A DNA stretch of 64,000 nt from Myrica gale (GCA_963930655.1 OZ005617.1:16582068-16646067), one strand, 5' to 3'. Numbered from the stretch's first letter, positions 1 through 12,773 are shown. The notes: generated from the letters alone by a model not told the origin. Program-made: numbers and translations.

Positions 1-88
1 TCAATGTTTGAAATATTTATAAAAATCACTAAATCTGCATCGTATCTATTTTTATAAGTTAAAATTTTTAGAGATAATGGGCGACTTA

Positions 89-270
89 GTTGCGTTTGTT
101 TGCTCAAAATTTTGGGGTCCCAAAATTTTCAACAAAACATACACACTTCAAAATTTTCAACTTTTACGGATACACTTCAAACTTTTTACAAACTTCAATA
201 AACTTCAACATTCAAAAGATTCCTAAAAAATTGAGAATATTTCTTAAAATTTCGAAAAACAAACACCAAC
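89..270. mobile_element. Tourist-like MITE (Harbinger group), 182 bp
   Basis: The ends GTTGCGTTTGTTTG and CAAACACCAAC form imperfect terminal inverted repeats, and TTA flanks both sides (86-88 and 271-273), as expected for PIF/Harbinger target duplications. The right TTA is shared with the next MITE, so the two elements abut. It is non-coding; the 75-codon reading frame across it is not a gene. Confidence 0.55.
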
Positions 271-273
271 TTA

Positions 274-472
274 GGTTGTGTTTGTGTTGTAAAATTTTAG
301 TGTTGTTAAAATTTTAGGTATTGGGTTTAGTGAAAAAGTGAAGAGAGAGATAATTTTTTATATTTTTTTGTAGTAAATAGTAATGATTTGATGAGGATAA
401 AGAGATTATATTGTAATATTTAATTGTGTTAAAATTTTAGAGGTGGTAAAATTTTGGTACCCAAACGCACCC
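274..472. mobile_element. Tourist-like MITE, family copy 1, 199 bp
   Basis: The element runs from GGTTGTGTTTGTG to CAAACGCACCC and is flanked by TTA (271-273 and 473-475). It is AT-rich with repeated AAAATTTTAG motifs. A nearly identical copy lies at 1250-1447, and diverged relatives occur near 31670-31830 and 58495-58635. Confidence 0.65.
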
Positions 473-1044
473 TTAATATATATATACTGATATAGCTTGG
501 TCAACCTTCACGATCAGAGAGTAGTGGCTAGGAACCACATGGAGATGTTTGGAACTGATATGGTGAGGCGTGCTAAAATAGCAGTCCCATGGGTTTATCC
601 TAATTAGAAAAAGTAGCCATTAAGGGTAACTTTGCTTTTTCTTGTTCTAAACCCTAAAATAGGACCTAAACAGTAATGTGTCATGATTAGGACGAGGATA
701 GTGCTCTCAAATGATAATGTACGTTCTACTCGATCTGCTTTTATTTTTCAAGTCAATTTTTTTTTTTTTTTGCATTCTGTATTCATTAATGTCTCACGCC
801 CTATATATTCACTAGTACTATAGTCAACTGTTGTGGAGTACTTATAGTTCTCCTTTGTTGCTACATATTTCTTATGACAGCGTACAGCTAGCTTTGAACT
901 ATTTTTACAATTGAAAAAGTACTCATTTTTTACTATTTTTGTGCTTAGTATTTTCAAATTTTCAATATCGCATCTCAATTTGGTAAACATTTTGACCCAC
1001 TTATTTGAAAATTATAGTTATTGGGAATATAATACTGTAAGAAT

Positions 1045-1046
<2 letters not shown>

Positions 1047-1077
<31 letters not shown>
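1047..1077. repeat. (TA)n microsatellite
   Basis: About fifteen TA dinucleotides in a row. Similar TA tracts occur near 2850-2875, 3077-3095 and 13848-13865. Confidence 0.9.
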
Positions 1078-1079
<2 letters not shown>

Positions 1080-1249
1080 TAAAGTTTTACCTAAAATATA
1101 TAAAAATTAGAAATTGTGATAATCAGAATTTGTTCACTGGTCCTAATTGGTTGTTTGTACTAAATATATAATTTTAACCATGCAGTCCTGATCAGTCTGT
1201 CACCTGTGATCTCTCCTCTTTGGGCATGCAGGTTTTGTATTTGAACTTA

Positions 1250-1447
1250 GGTTGTGTTTGTGTTGTAAAATTTTAGTGTTGTTAAAATTTTAGGTATTGG
1301 GTTTAGTGAAAAAGTGAAGAGAGAGTTAATTTTTTATATTTTTTGTAGTAAATAGTAATGATTTGATGGGGAGAGAGAGATTATATTATAATATTTAATT
1401 GTGTTAAAATTTTAGAAGGGATAAAATTTTGGTACACAAACGCACCC
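1250..1447. mobile_element. Tourist-like MITE, family copy 2, 198 bp
   Basis: Same family, orientation and length as the element at 274-472, and again flanked by TTA (1247-1249 and 1448-1450). The strong similarity of the two copies suggests fairly recent activity. Confidence 0.65.
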
Positions 1448-1450
1448 TTA

Positions 1451-2061
1451 ATTAACCAAGTAGCCCTAGCTCTCTCTAGACTCTCTCTACACAGGATCAC
1501 ACAGTAAACCCTTACAATTTGGCTGAAGTGTGGGGGATGGAGAAGAGGGCAGGGACCAACAAAGAATGGCGGAGTGATAAGGACCAGCAACAACAATATT
1601 GATTGGACAAACGTCTCTCCTTGTCAAGGTCCCACTGACAGGGTCTACTATACTCCCCACCCAAAATGAATTGTTATATTTGGGTAGCATTCCCTACCCC
1701 CCAGCCCCTTTCTTTTTTCTGATTGCATAATATATATATAAGACCGATCGAATTATGACACAATTCTTACCTTGTATATCTCAAATTACCCCCAACCATC
1801 CTTGAGTTGCCTCATTTGGGACCCAGATGATCAGTTGCTTTCAACGATACATAGATAGTTTCCTAAGAAGAATACATGAAAGTAATTACCCAATCTAACC
1901 CACCCACATAACCCATAGCCGGCCATTGCCTTTTCTGATCTTGCTTTACTTCTTCTTGATACAGATCATGAAACCAAAGAAACCAGCTGCCTTTTTGTTT
2001 AACCCATAGAAGCCCTTGATATATGTCACGAATAATTAGCCTTAGAAGATTATTATACATA
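1451..2061. other. Intergenic, no gene recognised
   Basis: Unique-looking AT-rich DNA. Short reading frames on the minus strand have no recognisable domain and no start context that I would trust. Confidence 0.5.
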
Positions 2062-2529
2062 GGGTTAAATACATGCACTTTGTACCCCTTATGTCTGAGG
2101 TGTTGACACATTGCATTCTAATGTTTTATTTTTGAGACATTGAGCCCATTATGTTATCTTCCCCAACGATTTGCACTCTGAAATGAAATTAGGCGTCAAA
2201 TTAGATGCTAATCGTACCGCCCTTGCCATTTCTAAGATATTAAGAGAGGAATTTGTCAATAAGAACTTCAAGAATGATGATTCCAAAGCAACAAACGTCT
2301 GTCTTCGAAGAGATATGTTAATATTGTACATATTTAAATGATCTGTAGGCAAACATTGTTTGAGATTCAAGAACAATACATGTAAACAATAATCGTCTAA
2401 TTTGACGTCTAATTTCACTATGGGGTGCAAATCGTTGGAAGAGATAATATAATTAACTCAATGTCTCAAAAATAAAACATTAGGATGTCAACACCCCAAA
2501 CATAAAGAGGTGAAAGTGTATTTAAAACT
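2062..2529. mobile_element. Foldback MITE with long inverted ends (MULE-type), copy 1
   Basis: The left arm begins GGGTTAAATACATGC and the right arm ends GTGTATTTAAAAC. The arms are inverted copies of each other over roughly 100 bp, each containing a stretch beginning TTTTTGAGACATTGAG or its complement. A second copy lies at 27855-28965. I could not define a clean target duplication for this copy. Confidence 0.55.
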
Positions 2530-2843
2530 TATATATATATATATATACAGTACTACTCATTATCAGTATTTAATTCGTCGGCGGTGCTTAATTAAATTCC
2601 AGAATTAGGTATACTATCAGAACCGACCTTGAGCACTACTTCAGTGATCATGATGAATGACTCTACCTTAACCTTTCTTAGCCTACAAAATTCCATCGCC
2701 ATTAATGCACACGTCACAATCATGAATGTCACCTCCATCGATCGGCATAATGTTGATATCCACCCGTGACAGGGAAACCCTGCAAACATAGCAATTGGCT
2801 TGTTTTAACACCTTTTATTTTATATGCTGAGTCTATTGGAATC

Positions 2844-2874
<31 letters not shown>

Positions 2875-4500
2875 GTAAGACAGAACTTGTGCCCTCTTAA
2901 TTATATGTTACAACAAAAAACATTCTGGGATTTTCAATGGCTCAATGCTTTCTAAGATTTTTCCTAATTGCCTCTAGTCGGCTCTTACAATTCATTGGAG
3001 ACGTAGGTGCTTGCTGAAAATAGAAAAACAAAATCCTGGCTTCGTAATTTTGTAATGTTTTTGAAGTTTTCTTATCTATATATATATATATATATTATTG
3101 TAATGAAAACGTACACGTGCTACAGGTTCTTATCAGTTAGAAGAAACAATTTAGGAAAAGCAATCCTTCGGATATTGCATGCACCAACTTAATTTGGTCA
3201 TAAGAATTAAAAAAGACACCCTCGGCCTAATAATTGGATAATGTCGTGGCCGATCGATGTTCAAGCTTCTACTAAATTACCTTTTCCCGTATGGTTGATA
3301 TAGAAAATATAGGCACTAGATTCATCATAGGTCTGGATGCCATTTAATCATTGTTGTTTTGAGAATTTTGATCATCTGCTCAGCAGAATTTGTGAACCCA
3401 TGATCGAATATCCTAATTACCTCATTCCTCATTCCTCATTCCGCTTTTAGTATACTTCTCTCGTAGTAAATTAATCATGCATTAATAAGCGACCTCTTTC
3501 GTTTTTATCACAAACTTGTTTAAATGAAAATGAATTTGGTTGTAGGTTATATATTTGAATTGTTTTTCTTATGAGTTGACATAAGTCGTCAACTTATCAT
3601 GATCATAAGTTGATCAGTTTTCTCAAAGAGTAATTATTCTCTAGTGAGATAATTGACAGACAGAGATATGCTTAGATCATGTCAACCTCTGTTCCCATAG
3701 TTAGGCTGCTCCTTTCGTAATGATTTTAGCAGTCCTACTATTTTTGGTACGTACGGATTTATTTTTTTGTACGCACGGACTGGAAACTAGAGTTGTCCTA
3801 AATGACATATACACTAGTTACATATCGTGAAAGTAAAACATGCTAGGTTGCGGAGTTTAGAAATGTTCAGTAACGAAACTTAACCAAAAGTCACATGATG
3901 ATCGATCATATAGTTCCTGCTTGTTTTTGTTTACAAATGTATACCTACATTATACGTACTATACTTTATTTTTCTTTTCCTTAATTCTCTTCATGTACGC
4001 TAATTATAATATTTAAGTGCATATTGCAACAAAAAAGTCCCCTTTACTTAATGCTCTTAGTTTATCTTAAATCAGTCGCATACATCTTAGAAACGATGTA
4101 CATGTTGTCTCGCTGCAGGAGAAACGGGAAGGAATGAGAATGGGAGACATCCCCATCAACCTGATATTATTATTAGATGCAATGTCATAGTCACTCTTTT
4201 CAAGTGTACCTCCCATTTATTACCTTTGTCTTTTGCCTCCATTCGGCCTTCTCCATCCACTAAATGCTCTTTGCCTTGCTCCTCCCTCATCACCTTTTGC
4301 CACTGAATTTTGCAGTTCTTCTCTCTTCCTCCCTCCAATTAGGGTTTCCCCATTGACGGCTCACCAAACAAATCTGTGATGCTCACATCTTTCGTTTGGT
4401 AAGGCTACTTTATCTTGGAAGCACACAGAACAGCTTTTGAAATAGCTCTTGCAAGGGAAAGGTACTTCCCTTTTTACTCGCTTGATCAAGAAACCTAGAT
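2530..4500. other. Intergenic and distal upstream region of the LOB-domain gene
   Basis: AT-rich sequence with several (TA)n tracts and no recognisable gene. From about 4150 to 4500 it becomes C/T-rich, as plant leaders often are, so transcription of the downstream LOB-domain gene may begin here. That is inference only. Confidence 0.4.
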
Positions 4501-4509
4501 CACAAACAG

Positions 4510-5365
4510 GTAAACACATATTTAGCTTTCCTTGTTCCTTTTCTATGCTACTGATTCTTTTCTTACTTTGTGTTTTGGCCGGGGTAAGCTAAAGCTAGCA
4601 AAAGAGAGACTTCATCCCTCTGTTTAGGGCTTCCTAAGTTCACATACCTCAATAAGACTGTGCGAACATAATTATATAGATTTGCAATTGTCAGATCCTA
4701 TATCCAACGAATCCTGAGAGGATTCATACATCATAGCTTCCCAAATATATCTTCTCATGCCAATTAGAGTCGTTCCGAGAAGAGAAAGAGATAGAGTTAA
4801 AAGAATTGCCGGATCGAATGGGAAACCAAAAATCAAGGAACCATGTAGAAGGCAGCGGATGGTTGCGAGTGTAGAATATTATTAGGAACTATAATTCCCC
4901 AAAACTAAAAGATTAAAAGAACGTAGATATGACAAGATTGATCAAGAACTTACAGCTAATTTCTTGATTTGAGCAGGTATGTATGTATCCCTTAGTTTGT
5001 GTGTGTGAGAAGGATCAGGGAGGGAGAAATTAGAGAGTGGTGGTTTCCCGTAACAATTTCTTCAAACTAAAGGAAGCATGTAGAAATTGCGGGCTGGCTA
5101 AAACATCCCGGACAACCCTAGTAAAGCAGTTGTACTTGAAGACTCCAGCAGTAAGGTTGTAATATAAGGGAAAGAAGAGGGGGAAAAAGACGTCCAACTG
5201 GATTCTACTCGCAAGTCTATAAGGAATTACTCATCCAGAAGAATTACACGCCTACCCAAGTTAAAAATTTACAATGGAATCTAGTACTCTAAAGTGAAAA
5301 TGAAAGAATCACAAAAAGAAAAAAAATGGTGCAATTAATGGGTTTAGTCTAATTATCTTGGTGCA
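4510..5365 (+). other. Putative 5'-UTR intron of the LOB-domain gene
   Basis: A donor-like CAG/GTAAAC is present at about 4507-4515, and an acceptor TTGGTGCAG ends at 5366, six bases before the ATG. An intron in the 5' leader is known in several LOB-domain genes. Without transcripts the donor is uncertain; another GTATGT lies near 4978. Confidence 0.4.
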
Positions 5366-5371
5366 GTGAAA

Positions 5372-5929
5372 ATGGCTTCATCCAGCTCCTACAATTGTCC
5401 CTGTGCTGCCTGCAAGTTCTTGAGGAGAAAATGCATGCCCGGTTGCATCTTTGCACCGTACTTCCCACCAGAGGAGCCTCAAAAATTCGCCAATGTCCAC
5501 AAGATCTTTGGTGCGAGCAATGTGACTAAGCTGCTGAATGAGCTTCTCCCTCACCAGAGAGAGGATGCAGTGAACTCTCTCGCCTATGAGGCAGAGGCAC
5601 GAGTAAGAGACCCTGTTTATGGATGTGTTGGCGCTATCTCATTTCTTCAGAGACAGGTTCAAAGGCTCCAGAAGGAACTTGATGCGGCCAATGCTGATTT
5701 AATACGCTATGCTTGCAATGAGATTCCAACGGCTTTGCCTCCAACACCCGGAGTAAATACAGTTCAACCACTGGCTTCTCGCTCAAGACCAGTTGAGTTT
5801 AGTAGAAGAAATATGGTTAATGAAGGAGGAGGGTTTTATCAACAACCTCATGCTTTCCCTCTTCCTTATCCTCTTCCATGGAATGATAGTCCCTCAAGGA
5901 ACATCAACGGAGGTCAAGGGAGTATGTGA
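5372..5929 (+). CDS. LBD25: LOB domain-containing protein, class I (LBD25-like)
   Basis: The 185-residue protein is a plant-specific nuclear transcription factor of the LATERAL ORGAN BOUNDARIES family. The LOB domain occupies about residues 7-108 in the usual order. First comes the zinc-binding C block with spacing CX2CX6CX3C (CAACKFLRRKCMPGC), then the GAS block beginning FANVHKIFGAS, then the coiled coil LX6LX3LX6L in LQRQVQRLQKELDAANADL. The complete coiled coil marks class I, which usually dimerises and acts in organ boundaries, root or callus development. The variable tail is rich in Pro, Ser and Asn. The start is the ATG at 5372: a GTG six bases upstream is in frame but spans the likely 3' splice site of a leader intron. 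A single coding exon ends at TGA. The domain closely resembles LBD25 and LOB/LBD4-type proteins; the exact orthologue is inferred. Confidence 0.93.
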   Translation: MASSSSYNCPCAACKFLRRKCMPGCIFAPYFPPEEPQKFANVHKIFGASNVTKLLNELLPHQREDAVNSLAYEAEARVRDPVYGCVGAISFLQRQVQRLQKELDAANADLIRYACNEIPTALPPTPGVNTVQPLASRSRPVEFSRRNMVNEGGGFYQQPHAFPLPYPLPWNDSPSRNINGGQGSM

Positions 5930-7329
5930 AAAAACGTCTTCTGCCACAAAAGGACTACTTTTCTCTCTTTGGGACTAGTCCAGAAACGCTCTTCGTATGG
6001 TATATTATATATTTATTTAGTGTTCTAGCCGCACATGACTCTTGTAGCTAGATCACTCAGTTCTGATATTTCCTAGTAATTTATTTGGTGCGTTTAGTGC
6101 ATCGGTGTTCTATTCAAACCAAGAACGTAAACCACTCTGCGGTATTTCAGTGTGGTACCTAAATAAGGCTGTAGATCATAGAGTACAGTGCGGCTATTAA
6201 TTAGATCTCTTAGTGTGTCATTAGTGCAACTCAAAGGCATGCGCATGGCGAGTTGTTATGTTTTTGTTTAGAAAATAAATCATGTTATAAAGTTTATTAT
6301 TTGATCTTAAAGAGGATTCTCTAGCCTAAGTCTATGGCTTAGTCCTCTTTTACCCTATATATTCTCACCTTTGTTGCTGCTTTGTTCTTGAGGACCACTG
6401 TCTCATTTTCCTATCAATATACTCAAATATAATTGTGATAGATCAGTCATATTGTTTCCAAGAGACCCGTAGAAAGTGTTGAATTCAACTCCAAGTTACA
6501 CTTCCTTCAACATAGAATTTATTTTAGCAATTCTCGTACTCTATCTCAACATACAGTTTTCTTACTGGTAATTAGATGTACGAAACCTAGAATTAGCCTT
6601 ATAAATGGATTTATTTGCGTCGAAAATTGAAGTATGGGTCAGAAAGAAAGCTTTGAGTGTTTGTTTGAACTTCGCTGGTATTCAAAGTTGATCTAGGAGT
6701 TGTTCCTTTTACCTTTTCTCTGTGACATGTGAATCTTTGTTTTTTCATTCTATTATGAAGTTTTAGTTCTTTCTGAGAAACTCAGCTCCACCTCTTGTTT
6801 CAAAGACGTAGATATCTAAAACAGTGTCACAGTTCCTGCCCTCATCAGAGAAACAACTTTATTCATCGGATCCGATGAATAAAGTTCTCTCTCTACCATG
6901 AAGGGTTTTTTCAGCTCGCTATTATCATCCTCCAACACCCCAGACAAAACAGTGAAACCTTGGACTGAAAGTATCGACACAGTAAATCCCTCTACATGCT
7001 CTCACAGTCGCGCACAAGCACTTGTGTGTTTTTATTCTTTCATTGCAGTATTGACTACTCTAATGCATGCATGTGTCAATATATTGTGAAACTCCATAAA
7101 GGAGAGTATAACCCTTTTTTAGATGGTAATTGCAGACCACTTTTCCACGTTGCCACCCAAAAAGAAAGAAAAAGTGTGATTATAAGGCGCTAAAGATCGT
7201 GTAGCTAAAACCAGGGTTAGGGTTTTTTTTGTGTGGATAAATAGGGGGTTAGCATTTCATACTTCACCTAAAACACTTTCTGTAAAGATCAGCAGCATAT
7301 TCTCTCTTTTCTCCCGGGAAGAAGATTAA
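5930..7329. other. 3' flank of the LOB-domain gene and intergenic DNA
   Basis: The 3' UTR probably runs through the first few hundred bases. A perfect 32-bp palindrome lies at 6855-6886. Just after it, a small ATG frame (6898-7089, starting MKGFFSSLLSSS) has no domain I recognise, and I do not call it a gene. Confidence 0.45.
6855..6886. repeat. 32-bp perfect palindrome
   Basis: The left arm AACTTTATTCATCGGA is followed immediately by its exact reverse complement, so there is no loop. The centre is GGATCC. It lies 12 bases upstream of a small ATG frame. It matches none of the transposon ends seen elsewhere in the window. Confidence 0.9.
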
Positions 7330-7509
7330 GGACACGTTCGTTTACAAAAAATTCTTAGGATTTTTTGAATCTTCATAATTCTACAACTAAATATTATTTT
7401 TAACACCACATAAAAATAACTATAATACGCATATCAATAAAGTTAACATCACATAAAAATTTTTCAAAACACAGAAATTTCTCATAGAACTCCTTAACCG
7501 AACATCCCC
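7330..7509. mobile_element. Tourist-like MITE, 180 bp
   Basis: The ends GGACACGTTCGTTTAC and TTAACCGAACATCCCC are imperfect inverted repeats flanked by TAA (7327-7329 and 7510-7512). A related copy in the opposite orientation occurs at about 24532-24680, inside intron 1 of the TAR2-like gene. Confidence 0.55.
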
Positions 7510-9195
7510 TAAATACCCATACCTCAAAAGCCATCATTTATATCTTTAAACTAGAGAGCTGGGTATGCTTCGAGCGAGAGAGAGGAGACTGGAGAGCTTG
7601 GATCTATGATAATTTTCTACTACCGTCTCATTCTGTCTCTCCCCCTCTCATTGCTTTCTTGTTACAATCTGTAGCAGTACCAAGGGTTCATCATCATTAA
7701 ACACAGACCAACTCTTCTGTTTTCCCCTTCACTTTTGTCAGTGCTGCTATCTCAGACACACACAAACATGCACGCACGCAGTATTATGCATAGCAAAATC
7801 CAAAACATTGAAAACCCTCCCCCTCCCTTCACCAGCAACTGTCCTGTTTCTTTTACTCTCACAATAGTTCCCTGGATCTGGGTCTGGCAGAAGTTTCCCA
7901 GTTAAAGTTACGTCCATGTGTCCTCTCTCTCTCTCTCTGCACCTCGCTCCTCGAGATCACCAATAGCCTCTTGATAAATTAAATCTAATCATCCAATTTC
8001 CAGAAATTATTAATTTGCAATTCTCTATTAGTTGTAGCAAAAGAAATGAGGACATATAATGATTTTTACTGTTGGGTCAGAGGTCATGATCAGAGAAAGA
8101 GGGAAAGCAGTATGGGTTTCTGAAAATTTTGTTTGGTTTTTCTCGAAGGATTGCAGTATGTTATTAATTCAGAATCCATCATTCCCGTCAATCTTCGTCT
8201 CTGCAGAAACGTGGAAAGGAAGCAAGGAGCAGGTAAAAAATGGCAGGAGGTCTATTACAAAGGACAAACATAGCAGGCTGTGGGGCACTGGGGGGCCGGG
8301 TACTATTACATAGCCCCACAAGTGTTTCTCGACGATCCTCGTGGGGTTTAAACAAATCAGAAAAAGGACTGGACTCGTTTCTTTTTAGGTTGGATGTTTT
8401 GGCCTTCAGGAACTCTACACTCACTCACAGTCTATCTAGAGTAGGAAGGACAGCTCTTGCACTGACCCAACGCATGGGGTGCATATATTTGAAGCTTTTG
8501 TAACTTCCAACCAAAAAAGAAAAACATGGGAAATCAATCATCGTTAAACCAAGACTTTCCTTGTTTTGGGTAGTTTTTTCCGATGACAATTTATATTCAA
8601 GAATTTCAAACTCGAGAAAGTCCTTAACAGAGTTATACTTGTCCTTGATCACTTAGATCGCACTTTCCCTATACACAGAGAGATGAGGAGTCCACCATTT
8701 AAGTGTGCCTCCATTGATTTAATCCCAAAATAATCATGGCGATGCATGTCAGTTAGTTATATGCATCGTGAAAATCGATGTCTTTTTCTTTTCCAAATTT
8801 TTTAAACCAGTCTGCTTTATACATTACTGTACACATGGTTGTCCGTCGTTTCTGTGCAAGTTGCTTATGATCCCCAGGCGTTCTACTATTACATTACTGA
8901 CTTACCAGTACAGACGAAAGCAAAGTTTCAAACCCGCAAGGGATCTTTCAATCCCCCATTACTTGTGGCCCACAGTGCATGTTTTTGAAAAGTCTAGACG
9001 ATAAAACATAGTGACGGCAACCTATATAACAGAAGATCGAGACTAATTTATTTAATGACAACGCGTAAAAGAGGAGATATTTTCCTGATATTGCTTTGGC
9101 AACTGGTTTTTCTGATTAACCCAGTTGGAGTGATAAAAGATGCACACTAAAGAGATGCTTCAAAGCATTAGAAAAAGGTGGGCTGATGTAGGAGC
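7510..9195. other. Intergenic, no gene recognised
   Basis: The first part contains a (CT)n tract (7922-7938) and C/T-rich DNA. Overlapping short frames on both strands around 8060-8500 show no conserved motif and no splice pattern that I could support. Confidence 0.4.
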
Positions 9196-9380
9196 ATGGG
9201 TATGTTTGTTTCTCTACCATTTTGGGCATGAAAATTTCCAACAAAACAAACACACTCCAACATTTTTAATTTTTACACATGCACATTTTACCTTTAACAA
9301 ATCACAATAAACCTCAATAAGGTAAAGATTTTCAAAAATTTAAGAATATTCTCCAACATTTTGGTAAACAAACATACCCT
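9186..9380. mobile_element. Tourist/Harbinger-like MITE
   Basis: The inverted ends are GGTATGTTTGTTT (about 9198) and AAACAAACATACC (about 9366), about 185 bp apart. The interior is AT-rich, with AACAAAACAAACACACTCC near the left end. Boundaries are approximate because no clear target duplication was found. Confidence 0.45.
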
Positions 9381-12300
9381 ATATATAGGACTTCTCTAAT
9401 GGTTGGCATAAACTTGCGAAAGAAAATCTGAATGTAGATTTTTCGAACCTAACCATAGGGTCACATAAATCATCATTCTGCATATTAATTAACCTGTAGT
9501 CTTTGTTCTTTTCCCCATTTGAATTTGAAGCTACTCATTACTTTTAAGATTGGCATCATATTTGTTCAAGGAACATTTAAAATAATGGGAAGCATAATTT
9601 TATCGGTAATGGTCCTCTTCTTACTTATCCGCTCCACCGTATAGCAATGGGGACACATAAATGCACGCTGGTTTCCAGCAGCCTCCATTGCAATGGGGAC
9701 GCATATGCATATAAACCTTTAGTTCGCCTACTTTTCCTACTTTCCATCGAGTAATAAAACATTGATTATTATCACTTTTATATATATGTATATGTATATA
9801 TATATATGTTTTCATCAAAACAAAGAAGCAAGATACATGCATCTATCGTAATTAAAAAAAAAAACATCACTTGATCACCTGCGTGAATCGGATCCCACAA
9901 ACGTTTCTGTTTATGATAATACAACAGATTGGCGGTTCTGAACGAGTTATAAGATGATCTTACCTAAAGGAGAGTACTGAAGATCCCGCAAGCAATGCAC
10001 AACTAATCATATCTATGATTGCTGTCATGATATGCACAGAGCAGCCTTGATGCCGCCGAACGCATCATGACCCAAATCTAATGTACGTATATGCCTCTTT
10101 TGATTTTGTTTAGTCAGTGATATATTAAAAGGTGTGATCTGATTTCACACCCGCGGCTTGACATCAACCGGCCGAGGACTGAAGATGGATTGTCACATTC
10201 TAATTCTGACCTCCATGACTCTAGTATAAGAATCCTGTCATCTCCCAGCAGCTATCGCTTTGAATCACGCCACAGGCATGAGATCTAGAAAAGGTTTATG
10301 TGGCTAATAACCACTGATTTTCATATATTTTGCTTTAATTATTCTTTATAATGCCTTTAACTTTTTTGCACATAAAGTAGTTTTCTTTTCAGATAACCAA
10401 TGATGATTGCCATGATGGTTGTCATCAATGCGACTACTAAAAAAATCAAGATTATGGGGGAAAGAATTGTTCTTTTCCTGATATATATTCTGCCTTCGAG
10501 GAATCACTCATGAAGTCAAATACCATTTCTTATACGAAGACAATAAACAAGGACATTGATACGAAGAATATAGGAATATGTTTTATTCCAACAAGTATAG
10601 GTAATTATTGTGATTAATAATTAGTGATGGATCGAAGAACTTGAGGGAACAGAATACAAGCTCCAATTATAAGTGCGCTTGAGGTGTTTTCAAATGGTTA
10701 TTCTCCCTCTATGAAAATGACCATCCATCGATCACTAACCTAGCTAGCTACCATATTGCTTAAAAAGAAATGCACATAGATATATGCTTTGCTTTCAGCA
10801 TTCACTTGAATCATAAATAATCTGTCCGTACGATTCACATTTTACTTCTCTACAGACAATCTTCTCGCCAACGTCCTAGCTAGATACTGCTGCTATATCT
10901 TTCTACTTACAAGTTTCCCCAAGCTTTTGACGCCAAATCACTCTTACATTGCTTGGAAGCATACAGTATATTATCTATATGAACCATATATACAGTATCG
11001 TATGTCCTCCAAAATGTAATTAAAAGCGGTCGATAAAAACATACAGAGATATTAATGGCCTAGGAATGAGTTTCGCGGAGAATATCTTGTGGCTAAAATT
11101 TTTATTTGTCACAGTATCTAATTCTCACTAGAACAACCTTCTTATGACTAAAAAACTAATTAATAAATAAATTGTATTTTCATCCGTAATTTGTCAGCTC
11201 ATATGTCATAGTCGTCCCTAAAAATTAATGATCATTCCGCTAATGTCAAAAGTGCAAGCTTTGGGATGATATATATGAACATCATAGAAAGAGAGGATTT
11301 TGAAGAATTGAACTGATATGATCTCCTTGAGAGATAGTTGTCAAAAAAATTCGGGGTAGAAAAAAAACATTGTTTAGGTAATTGGTGAATGTATTAGTTT
11401 CCAAATTATACTGTTCATGGGTAAGGGAAGGTTAGAGATAACTTCGACGCAGTTATCACAAGCGGCTCTGTCAGGCTAAACCAAATTGATTAGGTCGCTA
11501 GTGCATAGGCACGTGACGGCAAAAACTTTTTGGCAAGCATGCAGCCTGTCTGCCGCAATTTCTCCCCTTAAATTGTGTTAGTACAGTGTCAAACCAGGCC
11601 CATTTCTGACCTGGACGTAGCACAGCAACCAATTAGGCTCAGCTTTGGGATGGGCGGACAACTGAGACTTCATGCATGTTCGCTTCCCAGATTCTCAATA
11701 CCAAAACACTAACAAGATTGAAAAACATTTCTGATTTTTTTGATTGGTAAAGAATAATTGCATAGACAAACTTTAATATGCCAAGTTTAGATCATCGAAG
11801 CAAACACAAGTTCCCCTAGCTCAATACATGTAAGGGCACATTTATGTTATTTCACCAATCAAGCTGATCTAGCACAAATTTGAGCTTCTAATTAAGGAGA
11901 ATCCTTCGCAAACATTTGTTTAGGCGCCCATTTTCCTCTCTGGTTCAGTCGATTTTTCTGGTTTTCTGGGGGCACACTTAATACGAACGTCAGCTGCTTC
12001 TCACGGCGGCTCGTTCTGCTCCAGCTGGGCGGTAGCTGGCCAGGACATGGTGCCCCACGCACGCGCATGCATCTCACAGTCTGGCCTTTCTCTTCTCAAG
12101 CCACTCTTCCTTCTCCTCCTGTCGCCTTTCTCCACCGCGTTTTCTGGGGAGCCGCCCCCCGTACGTGCTGCCCTCAACTTGGTCTTTTTAGTTTGTGTTC
12201 TTCGATTTTGGGCCTCGTATGACCTTTTGGACCCCTATCTCGCTGTGCCACCGGCCCACCATCTGTTTTGAGGGTCTGGTCGTCCTTTTTTTGTTCATGT

Positions 12301-12600
12301 AACCGAGGATTTCGATAATATGATAAATAAGCTGTTATGACCCGAAAAAAAAATGCAGCTAAAATTTTTCGAACATGTATTCTAACCTGTAAACAAAGTC
12401 CCGAGGTGAAATGACAGAGATGTTAATTTGATATATTTGCTACTCTCAAATGCCCGTTTTGTGCAAATATGGCCTCGTAATCACATTAATTTTTATGACC
12501 CTTAAAATAAAACAAATTGGCTTTCAGAGTGTAGATAATGTTGCTTCCCTTTTTATGTTTTACTTTAGCGTTTAAGACTCCTCTAGCTCTTCTCTTTTCC
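9381..12600. other. Intergenic, no gene recognised
   Basis: Mostly unique AT-rich DNA. A more GC-rich patch at about 11900-12270 has overlapping frames on both strands but no recognisable protein. I saw no RNA gene or transposon boundary. Confidence 0.4.
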
Positions 12601-12767
12601 ATTTTTCTCCCAACCTCTCTTGGACTTCACAATTCGATCCACTCCAATTTACCAAGCGGTAACCACAATTACAAAGTTCCAAAATTGCTCTGACATCTTT
12701 CACCAAAACCCATCACTGTCCAACAACAAGAGGATGACAACAAAGCCATCTAAAATGACATGTTTCT

Positions 12768-12773
12768 CATGCA
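12768..12773 (+). promoter_or_regulatory. RY motif (CATGCA) upstream of oleosin
   Basis: CATGCA is the core recognised by B3 factors such as ABI3, FUS3 and LEC2 in seed-specific promoters. It lies about 150 bp upstream of the oleosin ATG and 37 bp before an ABRE, an arrangement typical of maturation genes. Confidence 0.6.

Noticed and set aside
6898..7089. 63-codon frame starting MKGFFSSLLSSS
   Set aside because: The start context is reasonable, but no homologue or domain is recognised and no splice extension could be supported.
11892..12271. GC-rich patch with overlapping frames on both strands
   Set aside because: No conserved motif, no splice structure, and codon use does not favour either frame.
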